Assembly (NCBI RefSeq): GCF_014287955.1 | Contig: NZ_JACOPD010000012.1 | Span: 1 to 45,301 of the forward strand | Length of the DNA: 45,301 bases | Source: Lachnospira hominis (ex Liu et al. 2021) | GTDB taxonomy: Bacteria > Bacillota > Clostridia > Lachnospirales > Lachnospiraceae | Reading direction: 5' to 3' | Shown: in pieces, positions 7,208 through 15,053 of the stretch | Layout: the number at the start of each line of letters is the position of its first letter | Position numbering within the stretch: the stretch's first letter is position 1 | Translations under genes and position numbers: made by a program | Notes under the pieces: generated by a model | Told to the model about the DNA's origin: nothing | Databases searched by the model: none | Seen by the model: the letters and a program-made list of their open reading frames with translations, nothing else

Positions 7208-9013
7208 GTGGCTAATTTTATGATACGCTTTTTAATATGCAATGTATTTATCAGCGGTATCATCGGAATTCTTTTGATAGCCAAGCGGATATTCAAAGGC
7301 AACCTATCCAGCCGGATGCAGTATAATCTGTGGTTCCTGCTACTTGGATTGTTAGTAGTTCCTTTTATACCGTTCCGTTTAATTGGGTTTCCGCAAATCC
7401 TCTCGTGGCTCAGTAGCCTGAAAAGTTCTCCTACTTCTGGCACCAGAACCGCCATAGGAGAAGCTGCGGGGATCAATCCAGCCGGAAATTCAGACTGGAT
7501 GAATGACTTTGCCCTTTCGGTAAATAGTGAGACTCCATCCAGCATCGGATACATACTATTTGGAATATGGCTTGTAGGCATCCTTGCAATGATTATATTG
7601 GTAATCAAATCCTCTATCCGCTTACAGAACTTGAAAAAATCTGCACTTCCCCTTCAGAACCCGGAAGTCCGAAAACTATATCATCGATGTATGAAAGAAA
7701 TGGGAATTAACAGAAATATCCATGTTTACAGTACTGCATTTTTGAAATCTCCGATTATTGTTGGGCTTTTGAAACCTTGTATTTATCTGCCGATTCATCT
7801 CATCTCAGATTATAACGAATCGGACATGCGATACATGCTGTTACACGAGCTACAGCACTATAAGCACAAAGATGCTATTGCCAACTATCTAATGAACTTT
7901 GCCGGAGTAATATATTGGTTCAATCCTCTTGTCTGGTATGCTCTGAAAGAAATGCGTAATGACAGAGAGGTTGCCTGTGACACCTCTGTTTTAAAGATGC
8001 TTGAGGAGGATGATTATGCAGATTATGGTAATACACTGATCAATTTTGCGGAAAAGATTTCACTTACTCCATTTCCGTTTGCCGCCGGTCTTGGTGGAAA
8101 CATGAAGCAGATGAAACGGAGAATTATCAACATTGCATCTTATGAGAAGCCGACATTTATAAAAAGAGTAAAAGGTATGACTGCATTCATGTTGACTGCT
8201 GTCCTTCTCCTTGGATTCGCACCTTTTATTTCTACATACGCAGCAGATGGAAGCCACTACCAATGGGATTCCTCTTCTGAGAATATTTCCTATGTAGACC
8301 TCTCCACATACTTCGGAGAATACGAAGGCAGCTTTGTTTTATACGATTTGGAAAACGATGCATGGAGTATACATGACATGGAGCATGCCACCTTACGGGT
8401 TGCTCCAAACTCCACCTACAAGATATACGATGCTTTGTTCGGATTGGAAGAAGGCGTCATTACACCGGAAAATTCGTTCATTGCATGGAATGGAGAAACC
8501 TATCCATTTGAAGCATGGAACGCAGATCAGACCTTACAATCTGCAATGAACTCCTCTGTGAATTGGTATTTTCAAACAGTAGATGAACAGCTTGGAGCCT
8601 CTGACGTTTACAGCTATGTTCAAGAAATCGGATATGGTAACGAAAACATGAGTGGCGATTTCTCCTCTTATTGGATGGAATCCTCCTTGGAAATATCTCC
8701 AATAGAACAGGTCGAACTTTTAACCAAGCTACAGAATAACAGTTTCGGCTTCGCCCCTGAAAATATCAATGCAGTAAAAGATGCCATCTGCCTTTCAGCT
8801 TCCGATGCCGGAACATTCTACGGAAAGACCGGAACTGGCCGTGTAAATGGTCAGGATATTAATGGATGGTTTGTTGGCTTTGTCGAAACGGAAGATAATA
8901 CATACTTTTTTGCCACAAATATTGGAGCCGATAGAGATGCTACCGGAGGCAACGCAACTGAAATAACCATGTCTATCTTGTCAGACATGAATATCTGGGT
9001 ATCACAGAAATAA
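7208..9013 (+). CDS. blaR1: BlaR1 family beta-lactam sensor/signal transducer
   Basis: The 601-residue membrane protein combines an M56 metallopeptidase with a penicillin-binding sensor. Membrane helices lie near residues 5-25, 40-57, 113-133 and 322-343. The zinc site HELQH is at 213-217 with a likely third ligand Glu254 in NDREVACD. The extracellular sensor (about 350-601) keeps the serine beta-lactam-binding motifs STYK (Ser402), SVN (450-452) and KTGTG (540-544). All key residues for sensing and proteolytic signalling are therefore present. The GTG start follows AAAGGAGG and is one base after the blaI stop. No beta-lactamase gene is nearby; the operators point to the small protein and lipoprotein genes downstream. 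Confidence 0.92.
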   Translation: MANFMIRFLICNVFISGIIGILLIAKRIFKGNLSSRMQYNLWFLLLGLLVVPFIPFRLIGFPQILSWLSSLKSSPTSGTRTAIGEAAGINPAGNSDWMNDFALSVNSETPSSIGYILFGIWLVGILAMIILVIKSSIRLQNLKKSALPLQNPEVRKLYHRCMKEMGINRNIHVYSTAFLKSPIIVGLLKPCIYLPIHLISDYNESDMRYMLLHELQHYKHKDAIANYLMNFAGVIYWFNPLVWYALKEMRNDREVACDTSVLKMLEEDDYADYGNTLINFAEKISLTPFPFAAGLGGNMKQMKRRIINIASYEKPTFIKRVKGMTAFMLTAVLLLGFAPFISTYAADGSHYQWDSSSENISYVDLSTYFGEYEGSFVLYDLENDAWSIHDMEHATLRVAPNSTYKIYDALFGLEEGVITPENSFIAWNGETYPFEAWNADQTLQSAMNSSVNWYFQTVDEQLGASDVYSYVQEIGYGNENMSGDFSSYWMESSLEISPIEQVELLTKLQNNSFGFAPENINAVKDAICLSASDAGTFYGKTGTGRVNGQDINGWFVGFVETEDNTYFFATNIGADRDATGGNATEITMSILSDMNIWVSQK

Positions 9014-9016
9014 CAA

Positions 9017-9063
9017 AAACGAGTAAAGGTTAACTGTAGAATTAACTTTTACTCGTTTTTTTC
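9017..9063 (+). terminator. Terminator after blaR1
   Basis: The arms from 9017 (AAACGAGTAAAGGTTAA) and up to 9058 pair with one wobble and are followed by a T run. It probably also serves the convergent gene ending at 9099. Confidence 0.85.
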
Positions 9064-9098
9064 CATTATCTTATTAATTGTTTTTTCTTTTTTAACTA

Positions 9099-9647
9099 CT
9101 ACTTTTTGCAATATTCATAAATATTAAATGGTTCTTCTCTTTTTTCAAATAAGATATCAGCTTCTTTAATAATCTTAATAAGTTCTTCTGTCTCTACACC
9201 TACTGTTTTTAGTACAAGTAACTTTTTTTCATTCGTTATGAGAAAGAAAAAACCTTTGTACAAAAAGACTCTATCTATTTCTTTAAGTTCACAGATCTTT
9301 TTATCTTCTAATTTTATTCCCTGAACATCAATTTCCACTTTGTTATATCTTGATTTATTCCATACAAATTCATGGACATTATTTTCAAATTTTTTTCCCT
9401 TAGATTGAAACCAAATAATCCAAATCAATGCAATAATAGAAATCCCCATTTCCACATAAAACATCGGATAACTCTTTACAAAATAGCAGCCGATTGATAA
9501 CAAAAATAATACTGGTGTCATTATATAAATAATTTTCCTTCTATTATTTTTTGTCTTAAGTAATTGATATGGCATAGCATATTCTAACGAAAGCATATAC
9601 TCTAATGCTTTTCTATCTTCATCGGTCATAATAGACTTTATAATCAT
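9099..9647 (-). CDS. Small membrane protein, possibly YcxB-like
   Basis: The product (182 residues from the ATG at 9647) has two adjacent membrane helices near residues 38-58 and 61-80 and a soluble C-terminal half containing VHEFVWNKSRYNKVEID and IDRVFLYKGFFFLIT. This layout resembles the YcxB-like family of unknown function, a tentative match. I prefer the ATG at 9647, after AAGGATGG, over the longer form from 9692. It converges on blaR1 and carries no BlaI operator, so it is probably not part of the regulon. Confidence 0.6.
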   Translation of the reverse strand: MIIKSIMTDEDRKALEYMLSLEYAMPYQLLKTKNNRRKIIYIMTPVLFLLSIGCYFVKSYPMFYVEMGISIIALIWIIWFQSKGKKFENNVHEFVWNKSRYNKVEIDVQGIKLEDKKICELKEIDRVFLYKGFFFLITNEKKLLVLKTVGVETEELIKIIKEADILFEKREEPFNIYEYCKK

Positions 9648-9769
9648 TTTTACACCATCCTTCCATATTGGCATAAATGCCATAATTGGCACAATAGAAA
9701 TATGTAAAATATGAAGCTACTGATTTTACTGATTTTGGAAATATATTTCATAATTCATCTTGCTCCTTT

Positions 9770-10210
9770 TTAGTGTCCACGAATATCTATCTCTTTCAGC
9801 AAAGAATTCCCATCTCCCCACGAATACACAATGTAATATCCTTTACTCTCTATCTGCTCCGCAAATTGCAATGTACTATGATCGACCACTTCAATCTCTT
9901 GTCCTTCTTGGATATCTACAAGATATTCCCACTCATTACTTCTGTACCCTGAATAGTAAGCATCCAATTCTTCCAAAGACAAATCACTTCGAATTAAAAT
10001 TGCTCCGAAATACTGCATTCCATTTCCGTTACCTGTCAGCTTCCCTGCCCGTGATATTGACTCTATCAATTCCGTTTTCTCTGGCAGTGGTGTTTCACAT
10101 AATTTCTTTTCCACTTTATAAGCAGTGTGGTTATTTATAAGCGGAATTGAAATCACACCGCCTATTAATACAACTGCTGCCAATATTCCAACTAGTTTTA
10201 ATTTCTTCAT
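9770..10210 (-). CDS. Small membrane-anchored protein of the BlaI regulon, unknown function
   Basis: The 146-residue protein has an N-terminal signal anchor (residues 4-25, KLKLVGILAAVVLIGGVIS) and an extracytoplasmic domain containing TPLPEKTELIESISRAGKLT, GNGNGMQYFGAILI and YYIVYSWGDGN. I know similar hypothetical proteins near bla regulators but no function. AAGGAGG precedes the ATG. Its own promoter TTGATA-N17-TAATCT is overlapped by a BlaI-type operator (10229-10240), which predicts beta-lactam induction. Confidence 0.7.
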   Translation of the reverse strand: MKKLKLVGILAAVVLIGGVISIPLINNHTAYKVEKKLCETPLPEKTELIESISRAGKLTGNGNGMQYFGAILIRSDLSLEELDAYYSGYRSNEWEYLVDIQEGQEIEVVDHSTLQFAEQIESKGYYIVYSWGDGNSLLKEIDIRGH

Positions 10211-10228
10211 GTGTCCTCCTTCCTTTTC

Positions 10229-10268
10229 TTACATCTGTAAGATTACCACAAAACACAACTATTATCAA
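10229..10268 (-). promoter_or_regulatory. Promoter and BlaI operator of the small membrane protein gene
   Basis: On the minus strand TTGATA (10263-10268), 17-base spacer and TAATCT (10240-10245). The operator core TTAC-ATCT-GTAA with GATTA extension spans 10229-10245 and overlaps the -10 element and start region. Confidence 0.75.
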
Positions 10269-10269
10269 A

Positions 10270-11535
10270 TCATTCTTTAATTCGGTATTGGTAGTCTGGT
10301 ATGTGCATAATTCCGTCATTCAGAATTTCATTCCCTAAATACTGAAAACTGCCATCCTCTGCAAACCTTATCGTAAGTTCATGAGTTATAACTGCATCAT
10401 CACATATAACCATATCACAAACTGCATCAACGGTTAGTGTAATTGTTCCATCTCCATTTTCTCTTATATCAATTACTTCTGGCAAAGAAGTACCAAAGAA
10501 CGTTGGTGCATAATTAAGGCAACCAAGACGCACCCAAGCGTAAGTCTGGTTTTCCTCATCAAATACTGCATATTCCCGTATCTGCTCTGCCGTCACCGGA
10601 AGATACTCCATAATTAAATTTTCAAATTCCTCTTTTGGTATTCCATTTGGGTAATTCTCAGAATTAAACTTTTCCTGGTATTTCATTGCATACAGATATT
10701 CATATATCCCATTATAATCCAGTTCTTCCATATGCTCTGTATCCCAATTGGAACATAAGAGGTTATTTCCCTGATATCCCAGACCACGCACGCATTTTTC
10801 AGACATTTCACGCTGTTCCTCTGTCATTGGCTTTACTCTGATCAGACAGCTCCCATCCACCATCTCAGTTACTTCCGGATACTCTGGTACACATAGTTCA
10901 TAACAAAACCACCCTTTACCCGTATATTTCCACTCTTTGATTCTGGTGTAAGAAATGTATGATGTTCCTGGTGTATTATTATCATTCCAAACGCCTCTTG
11001 TACTTACGATGTACATATCTGTTCCATCGAAAATAAATTTCATTCTTCCTACGCCACCATCATCATATATCTCATAAATTACTACAGCGCCGCTTTTCCC
11101 ATCCATGCATTCATTGAGAAATTTATCTACATTTTCATAATTTCCCATATTAGAATACAAAACCAATGTAGCAACCGGACATCCTGTTTCCATTATTTTC
11201 TTCTGCATTTTAAAAATTGTTTCATCTTCCAAAACAACATTAGAAGCTGCTCCTTTATCTGCATCTCCATAAATGTCAGAAATACGTTCCATCATTTCTA
11301 TACAGTCATTTTCAGCTTCCACCGCTTCCTGTTCGTCCACGGGAAGATTGTAGCCCTTTTCCCACTGTTCTGTAGCCTCTTCCTCTGCACTTTTTGTTTC
11401 CTCTGTGGAAGATACCTCTTCTGTATCTTTCTCAAGAGTTTCGCTTGTAATACTATCTTCCTTCCCACAGGCACACACACAACACCCAATCAGAAATGCC
11501 GTAATCAGTAAAATATTCATTTTCTTTAATACCAT
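10270..11535 (-). CDS. Lipoprotein of unknown function (DUF6070-like), paralogue of its upstream neighbour
   Basis: The 421-residue product has a lipoprotein signal peptide (MNILLITAFLIGC, with cleavage before Cys18 or Cys19), an acidic Glu/Ser/Thr-rich linker (residues 26-60) and a globular extracytoplasmic part. It shares with the upstream gene the motifs LPVTAEQIREYAVFDEE versus FPVSIEQLREHCGYDKD and ENGDGTITLTVDAV versus ENVDGTLTLIVDGV, so the two are paralogues. I recall DUF6070 for such proteins but am not sure. RBS AAGGA lies 7 bases upstream. It follows the paralogue by 22 bases in one operon driven from the operator array at 13.2-13.4 kb. Confidence 0.7.
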   Translation of the reverse strand: MVLKKMNILLITAFLIGCCVCACGKEDSITSETLEKDTEEVSSTEETKSAEEEATEQWEKGYNLPVDEQEAVEAENDCIEMMERISDIYGDADKGAASNVVLEDETIFKMQKKIMETGCPVATLVLYSNMGNYENVDKFLNECMDGKSGAVVIYEIYDDGGVGRMKFIFDGTDMYIVSTRGVWNDNNTPGTSYISYTRIKEWKYTGKGWFCYELCVPEYPEVTEMVDGSCLIRVKPMTEEQREMSEKCVRGLGYQGNNLLCSNWDTEHMEELDYNGIYEYLYAMKYQEKFNSENYPNGIPKEEFENLIMEYLPVTAEQIREYAVFDEENQTYAWVRLGCLNYAPTFFGTSLPEVIDIRENGDGTITLTVDAVCDMVICDDAVITHELTIRFAEDGSFQYLGNEILNDGIMHIPDYQYRIKE

Positions 11536-11557
11536 AAAATTATCCTTTCCTTCGAAA

Positions 11558-12838
11558 TCACCTTTGCTGTGATTTTGCTATTGGCGGCAATTCCAATTCT
11601 ATTTGCTCTATAGAATTAGAAAGATACCTGAAAGTTCCGTCTTCAAACGGCTGAACTACAACCGTATTCCTAAAAGCGAGGTCAGAATTATAATCCGGCC
11701 ATACACCATCCACGATAAGTGTGAGCGTTCCATCCACATTTTCCGTATAATCTACTACTTCTCCAAAAGGTGGATACGGGCTGGCATAAATCATTTCATA
11801 TTCATAACTGTTGCTGTCTTTATCATATCCACAATGTTCTCGCAACTGTTCTATAGATACCGGAAAATAAGTGGTCATTATCCTTTCATATTCCTCTGCC
11901 GGAATCTTCCAATCTTTAGTTTTGAGATTTTCGCCTGTATAAATCCGATAGATATCTTCATACATACAAGGCATAAGAATATCCTCTACATTACTGCTGT
12001 CCCAATTTGTGACAAGCACATTATAATTCACATAGCTTAGTCCTGATATGTATTCTTGCGTCAATTTCCGGCAGTCTTCCGGAAGCGGCTCTATTCTCCA
12101 ATACTGTCTCAAACTTGCATGTGTAATCACATATTCATATGCGTAGATAAAATACCCTTTTTCTGTAAGTTTAATTTCTGTCACATTACTTATGGAAGTT
12201 CCCTGTATTTCGGGTATTCCACCTTTCCTCCACTTAATTCCAATATAATAGGTCTGTAATTTATCTTCCCTATATATAAAAGTTATTACTCCAATCAGCC
12301 CATCCCGCTGCACATCAAATATTGTAACCATCGAATCCTGACCATTCTGATAATCTGCATAAAAGTTTTCTACTTCCTCATGGTTCTGCATATTGGTATC
12401 TTCTTCCACACTTACCAGACCACTCTTCCCCAATTCCTCCACCACCATTTTTCGTTGCTCGCTAGTAAATTCACTAATGCCAGAAAAGTAACTTGACTCA
12501 TCCACAATTTCAACATCTTTATATATCCCGCTAACTGATTCTGCCGCTGCCAAAGCTATGCTTTGCAGATGCTGCTTTTCCTCATCAGAAATAAGACAAT
12601 CACTGGCTTGCGGAATAAACCAATATGCTGAATCTATAGAAGTTTCCGTATCACTTTCTTCTTTCGTTATCGTTTCACTGTCTTTGATTTCCACCGGAGG
12701 CTCCCACACTTCTTCTGTCGCCTTCTGTTCTTCCGTGTGCTGCTTTCCCCAACAAAGCACTCCTGCTATTACCGCAATTAGCAACATCAAAATCGAAAAT
12801 CCCCATTTCTTCAACAGCCAATTTACATCTTCCATCAT
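11558..12838 (-). CDS. Membrane-anchored paralogue of the DUF6070-like lipoprotein
   Basis: From the ATG at 12838 (or the adjacent one at 12835) the product begins MMEDVNWLLKKWG and has one membrane helix at about residues 12-30 without a lipobox Cys. A Glu/Thr-rich linker follows, then an extracytoplasmic domain paralogous to the next gene (FPVSIEQLREHCGYDKD, GTLTLIVDGV, FEDGTFRYLSNS). GGAGG lies just upstream and the ATG overlaps the TGA ending the preceding broken ORF, which indicates translational coupling. The function is unknown; cell-surface sensing or envelope protection under BlaI control is inference. Confidence 0.7.
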   Translation of the reverse strand: MMEDVNWLLKKWGFSILMLLIAVIAGVLCWGKQHTEEQKATEEVWEPPVEIKDSETITKEESDTETSIDSAYWFIPQASDCLISDEEKQHLQSIALAAAESVSGIYKDVEIVDESSYFSGISEFTSEQRKMVVEELGKSGLVSVEEDTNMQNHEEVENFYADYQNGQDSMVTIFDVQRDGLIGVITFIYREDKLQTYYIGIKWRKGGIPEIQGTSISNVTEIKLTEKGYFIYAYEYVITHASLRQYWRIEPLPEDCRKLTQEYISGLSYVNYNVLVTNWDSSNVEDILMPCMYEDIYRIYTGENLKTKDWKIPAEEYERIMTTYFPVSIEQLREHCGYDKDSNSYEYEMIYASPYPPFGEVVDYTENVDGTLTLIVDGVWPDYNSDLAFRNTVVVQPFEDGTFRYLSNSIEQIELELPPIAKSQQR

Positions 12839-13115
12839 TCGCCTCCATACATTTCTTCCCGTTCCTCTGCTGTCAAACGGGGTGTGTGCCATGTTTCCTC
12901 ACTATTATCCTCGGAAGGTACTCCTGTTTTGGAATATAATCCATGTACTCCACCAAAAGTTCTTCCGGTGTCCTCCAGACATTTCCCTTTGTTGCTAACA
13001 TTCCTGCCACACATACTGCAGAAATTACCGCAGCTATTCCTATAACAGCACTCACAATCCATAGGAGCCTGCTTCTTGTTTTCTTTCGCTTGATTCTGCT
13101 TTTTCCTTTCTTCAT
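12835..13115 (-). pseudogene. Broken remnant resembling the N-terminus of a MecA-type penicillin-binding protein
   Basis: From an ATG at 13115 with GGAGG upstream, one frame reads MKKGKSRIKRKKTRSR, a membrane anchor (LLWIVSAVIGIAAVISAV) and RTPEELLVEYMDYI. The last resembles the start of the NTF2-like domain of class B penicillin-binding proteins. It then ends out of frame at 12873. A second frame supplies a protein-like tail (SEETWHTPRLTAEEREEMYG) that stops at 12835 exactly on the next start codon. The frame change falls near 12925-12935. A deletion or indel has removed most of a gene and joined its ends. The PBP identity is tentative. Confidence 0.5.
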
Positions 13116-13180
13116 ATTGACCTCCATTTATTTTCATTGCTGATATGGTCATATTCTATTTTCAATGTTCGTCTCCATTC

Positions 13181-13249
13181 TCAAATATTACATTCGTAAG
13201 ATTTGAGAATAAAAAAATTTCCTTTTTTAAATTCTATTCTCTGTTTCAT
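13181..13249 (-). pseudogene. 22-codon ORF with a strong RBS, probable collapsed gene start
   Basis: An ATG at 13247-13249 preceded by GAAGGAGGAA starts a 22-residue frame (MKQRIEFKKGNFFILKSYEC and two more). It ends inside the next operator. The strong initiation signal between two identical operators suggests the start of a gene whose body was lost by recombination between the operators. A short leader peptide is the alternative. Confidence 0.35.
13186..13204. promoter_or_regulatory. BlaI operator, array copy 3
   Basis: TATTAC-ATTC-GTAAGATTT at 13186-13204, nearest to the operon start. On the minus strand a TAATAT -10-like element overlaps it, but the -35 is weak. Confidence 0.75.
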
Positions 13250-13265
13250 ATTCCTCCTTCTCTTT

Positions 13266-13284
13266 TATTACATGCGTAAGATTT
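13266..13284. promoter_or_regulatory. BlaI operator, array copy 2
   Basis: TATTAC-ATGC-GTAAGATTT at 13266-13284, just upstream of the RBS of the 22-codon ORF. Confidence 0.75.
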
Positions 13285-13328
13285 CAAAGCAAAAAAATTT
13301 TGCATTGGAATCTGCTGCACTTGTATAA

Positions 13329-13357
13329 ATATTACATCAGTAAGATTTGGAAGTCAA
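13329..13357 (-). promoter_or_regulatory. Main promoter of the lipoprotein operon with BlaI operator, array copy 1
   Basis: On the minus strand TTGACT (13352-13357), 17-base spacer and TAATAT (13329-13334). The operator TATTAC-ATCA-GTAAGATTT (13330-13348) fills the spacer and overlaps the -10 element. Confidence 0.8.
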
Positions 13358-13365
13358 GTTATCTT

Positions 13366-13434
13366 TATATAAAAAGGCTTCTGTCGAGAAGTATCATACA
13401 TTTTCGCAAAAGTGATACCATTTAGCAAAAGCCT
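13366..13434 (-). terminator. Nested hairpin with T run, terminator-like
   Basis: Outer stem AGGCTT (13375-13380)/AAGCCT (13429-13434) encloses inner stem GTATCA (13391-13396)/TGATAC (13413-13418). On the minus strand it is followed by TTTTTATATAA. It would insulate the operator array from upstream leftward transcription. Confidence 0.55.
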
Positions 13435-13697
13435 ATTATTCAGCAGAGTTTCAAAACACCCCACTGCTTCAATATTCAAATGTTTCATTCAAAAGACCAG
13501 AAAACACACGTCCATTATCTTTCTTTATTATCCCACAAACCGCAGAAAATCAAGGTTTCTTTGAAAGCAGACAAACGGTTTCAATATTCCCCTTGAGTTT
13601 TATTTTATACTACATAGCGAAAATACTTCTACCTTGTCAAAAGTGGGGTAAAGAATTTACCACTGTAAAATTGGCAACACCACTTACTTATGTATCT
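13435..13697. other. Intergenic region without a recognisable gene
   Basis: No convincing coding frame. A minus-strand TTGACA at 13635-13640 with a weak downstream TATGTA and the nested hairpin terminator at its far end leave room for a transcript of about 200 bases. Isolated TTGAAAC motifs occur but with no regular spacing. Confidence 0.4.
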
Positions 13698-14240
13698 TTA
13701 CTTAATCTGTAGCAGCAATGGTAATAATGCAATCCCTACATCTACACCTTTATCAGCTATCCACTTAACAATGCCTTTTGCATTCTCCCACTTTTTTGAT
13801 TTACGATCTGAAGATTTAACAATTTTCTCTAACTCATTTATCTTATTCAAAATTTCTTCTATTTCGCCATCTGGCAATGCCGACATATTTTCAATTTCTT
13901 TTCTAACATCACTAAAGGAAATATTGATATCAACTTTGTTTTCATTTGTATTTGTTATCTGTACCATTGGCATACTTTGTGGAATTGCCTCCTTTAAAGA
14001 AGGATACCCCAAAGCTTTGAACGATAGCAATTTATTATATACTTGTTTAAGATTATGGAATAGCGATTCTCCCGAAACATCATCATAAAATGCATATGCT
14101 TGAATATAGTCATATAACCCATCGCTAAGTTTTGGTACATACGGATGATACTTTGCAGTTACATCTTTATATAACTGCAGCTTTGCTGATTCTGGTGTTT
14201 CATTATTAGCAGAATCTGCAATAGACTTTCTCAGAGATTC
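13698..14240 (-). pseudogene. 3' fragment of an unrecognised gene, truncated by the transposon
   Basis: The frame is open from the transposon end at 14240 to a stop at 13698, giving about 180 residues with no start codon near its beginning (first readable part SLRKSIADSANNETPESAKL). It is mostly helical, with a predicted coiled region (EIEEILNKINELEKIV) and a hydrophobic C-terminal helix (KGVDVGIALLPLLLQIK). I do not recognise the family; small helical proteins with such tails occur in prophages and defence loci. The 5' part is not found on the other side of the transposon. Confidence 0.6.
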
Positions 14241-14293
14241 TGTTATTCATCAAATTACCTACTCTCGATTACGCAAAAATCATTCAAATTAAA

Positions 14294-14460
14294 AGAAGGT
14301 ACAGACCAAATTATTCTGATGTATTATACGTCAGATTGTTTTAGCCTGTACCTTCTGTTATTATAGCCTAGTCACCCATAAATAAAGGAAGCAGGAACCA
14401 GCCCCTACCACAGTTCGGTTTCCTGCCTCAACCATCAGTTATGAGCATGCTCACAACTTC
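14294..14460 (+). promoter_or_regulatory. Hairpin-rich transposon leader
   Basis: AGAAGGTACAG (14294-14304) pairs with CTGTACCTTCT (14346-14356) and encloses TCTGA/TCAGA with GTAT/ATAC. Further on, GCAGGAACC pairs imperfectly with GGTTTCCTGC (about 14391-14427), and AGTTATGAGCA/TGCTCACAACT forms a near-palindrome at about 14437-14458. These precede the DUF6431 gene and may limit read-through or translation. Confidence 0.5.
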
Positions 14461-14469
14461 AGCAAAGTT

Positions 14470-14991
14470 ATGATAACAATATTAGTAGAAGAAAACAATA
14501 CTTTAACACCAAATTTTTATAATTCATTGATAAATAATCTCCAGTTTCACCGCCTTACCTGTCCATGCGGTCATTCCGGATGTCTGTCTGTACACGGCTA
14601 TTATCATCGCTATATCAAGACCTGTTCAGGCAGAGTATGCTTTCGTATCTGCCGCGTTAAATGTGAATGCTGCGGACATACACATGCCATACTTTTATCT
14701 TCCATGATTCCTTATTCCCAGATTTCCCTGGAAAATCATATTTCCATTATTCATAATTACGAACAGCATCAGTCCCAGGAACCGGTTATGAACAGCTGCC
14801 CTTCCATTGATGAAAGCTGTATTCATGCCATCATCAGAAAATATCTTCTTTGCTGGAAACAGAAACTGCTTAGCGAAAGAATCTCCTTTACAGATGTTCC
14901 GGCATTTGTCTTCTCCTGTTTTTCGCACTTTAACAGGCAGTTTATGCAGATTAAAAATATACCAAATATTCTTTTTCTTAATACCACATAA
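14470..14991 (+). CDS. DUF6431 domain protein of the transposon
   Basis: The 173-residue protein is Cys-rich at the N-terminus: CPCGHSGCLSVHGYYHRY (residues 32-49) and CRVKCECCGHTHAILLSSM, two probable zinc-binding knuckles as in IS-associated zinc-finger proteins now called DUF6431. It is followed by a helical, basic C-terminus. It is probably a DNA-binding accessory or regulatory protein of the element; the function is not established. No clear Shine-Dalgarno precedes the ATG. It lies 60 bases upstream of the transposase. Confidence 0.65.
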   Translation: MITILVEENNTLTPNFYNSLINNLQFHRLTCPCGHSGCLSVHGYYHRYIKTCSGRVCFRICRVKCECCGHTHAILLSSMIPYSQISLENHISIIHNYEQHQSQEPVMNSCPSIDESCIHAIIRKYLLCWKQKLLSERISFTDVPAFVFSCFSHFNRQFMQIKNIPNILFLNTT

Positions 14992-15053
14992 CTTTACACG
15001 ACCTTTCTTTCGTTTCTTCTTATACTTAAGAAAAAACATAGGAGGACCCACAA

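Noticed and set aside
9760..10140. Plus-strand frame opposite the small BlaI-regulated gene
   Set aside because: No RBS, and the opposite strand has a signal anchor, RBS, promoter and operator.
13440..13620. CRISPR-like TTGAAAC motifs
   Set aside because: Only scattered short matches; no repeat of constant length or regular spacing and no cas genes.
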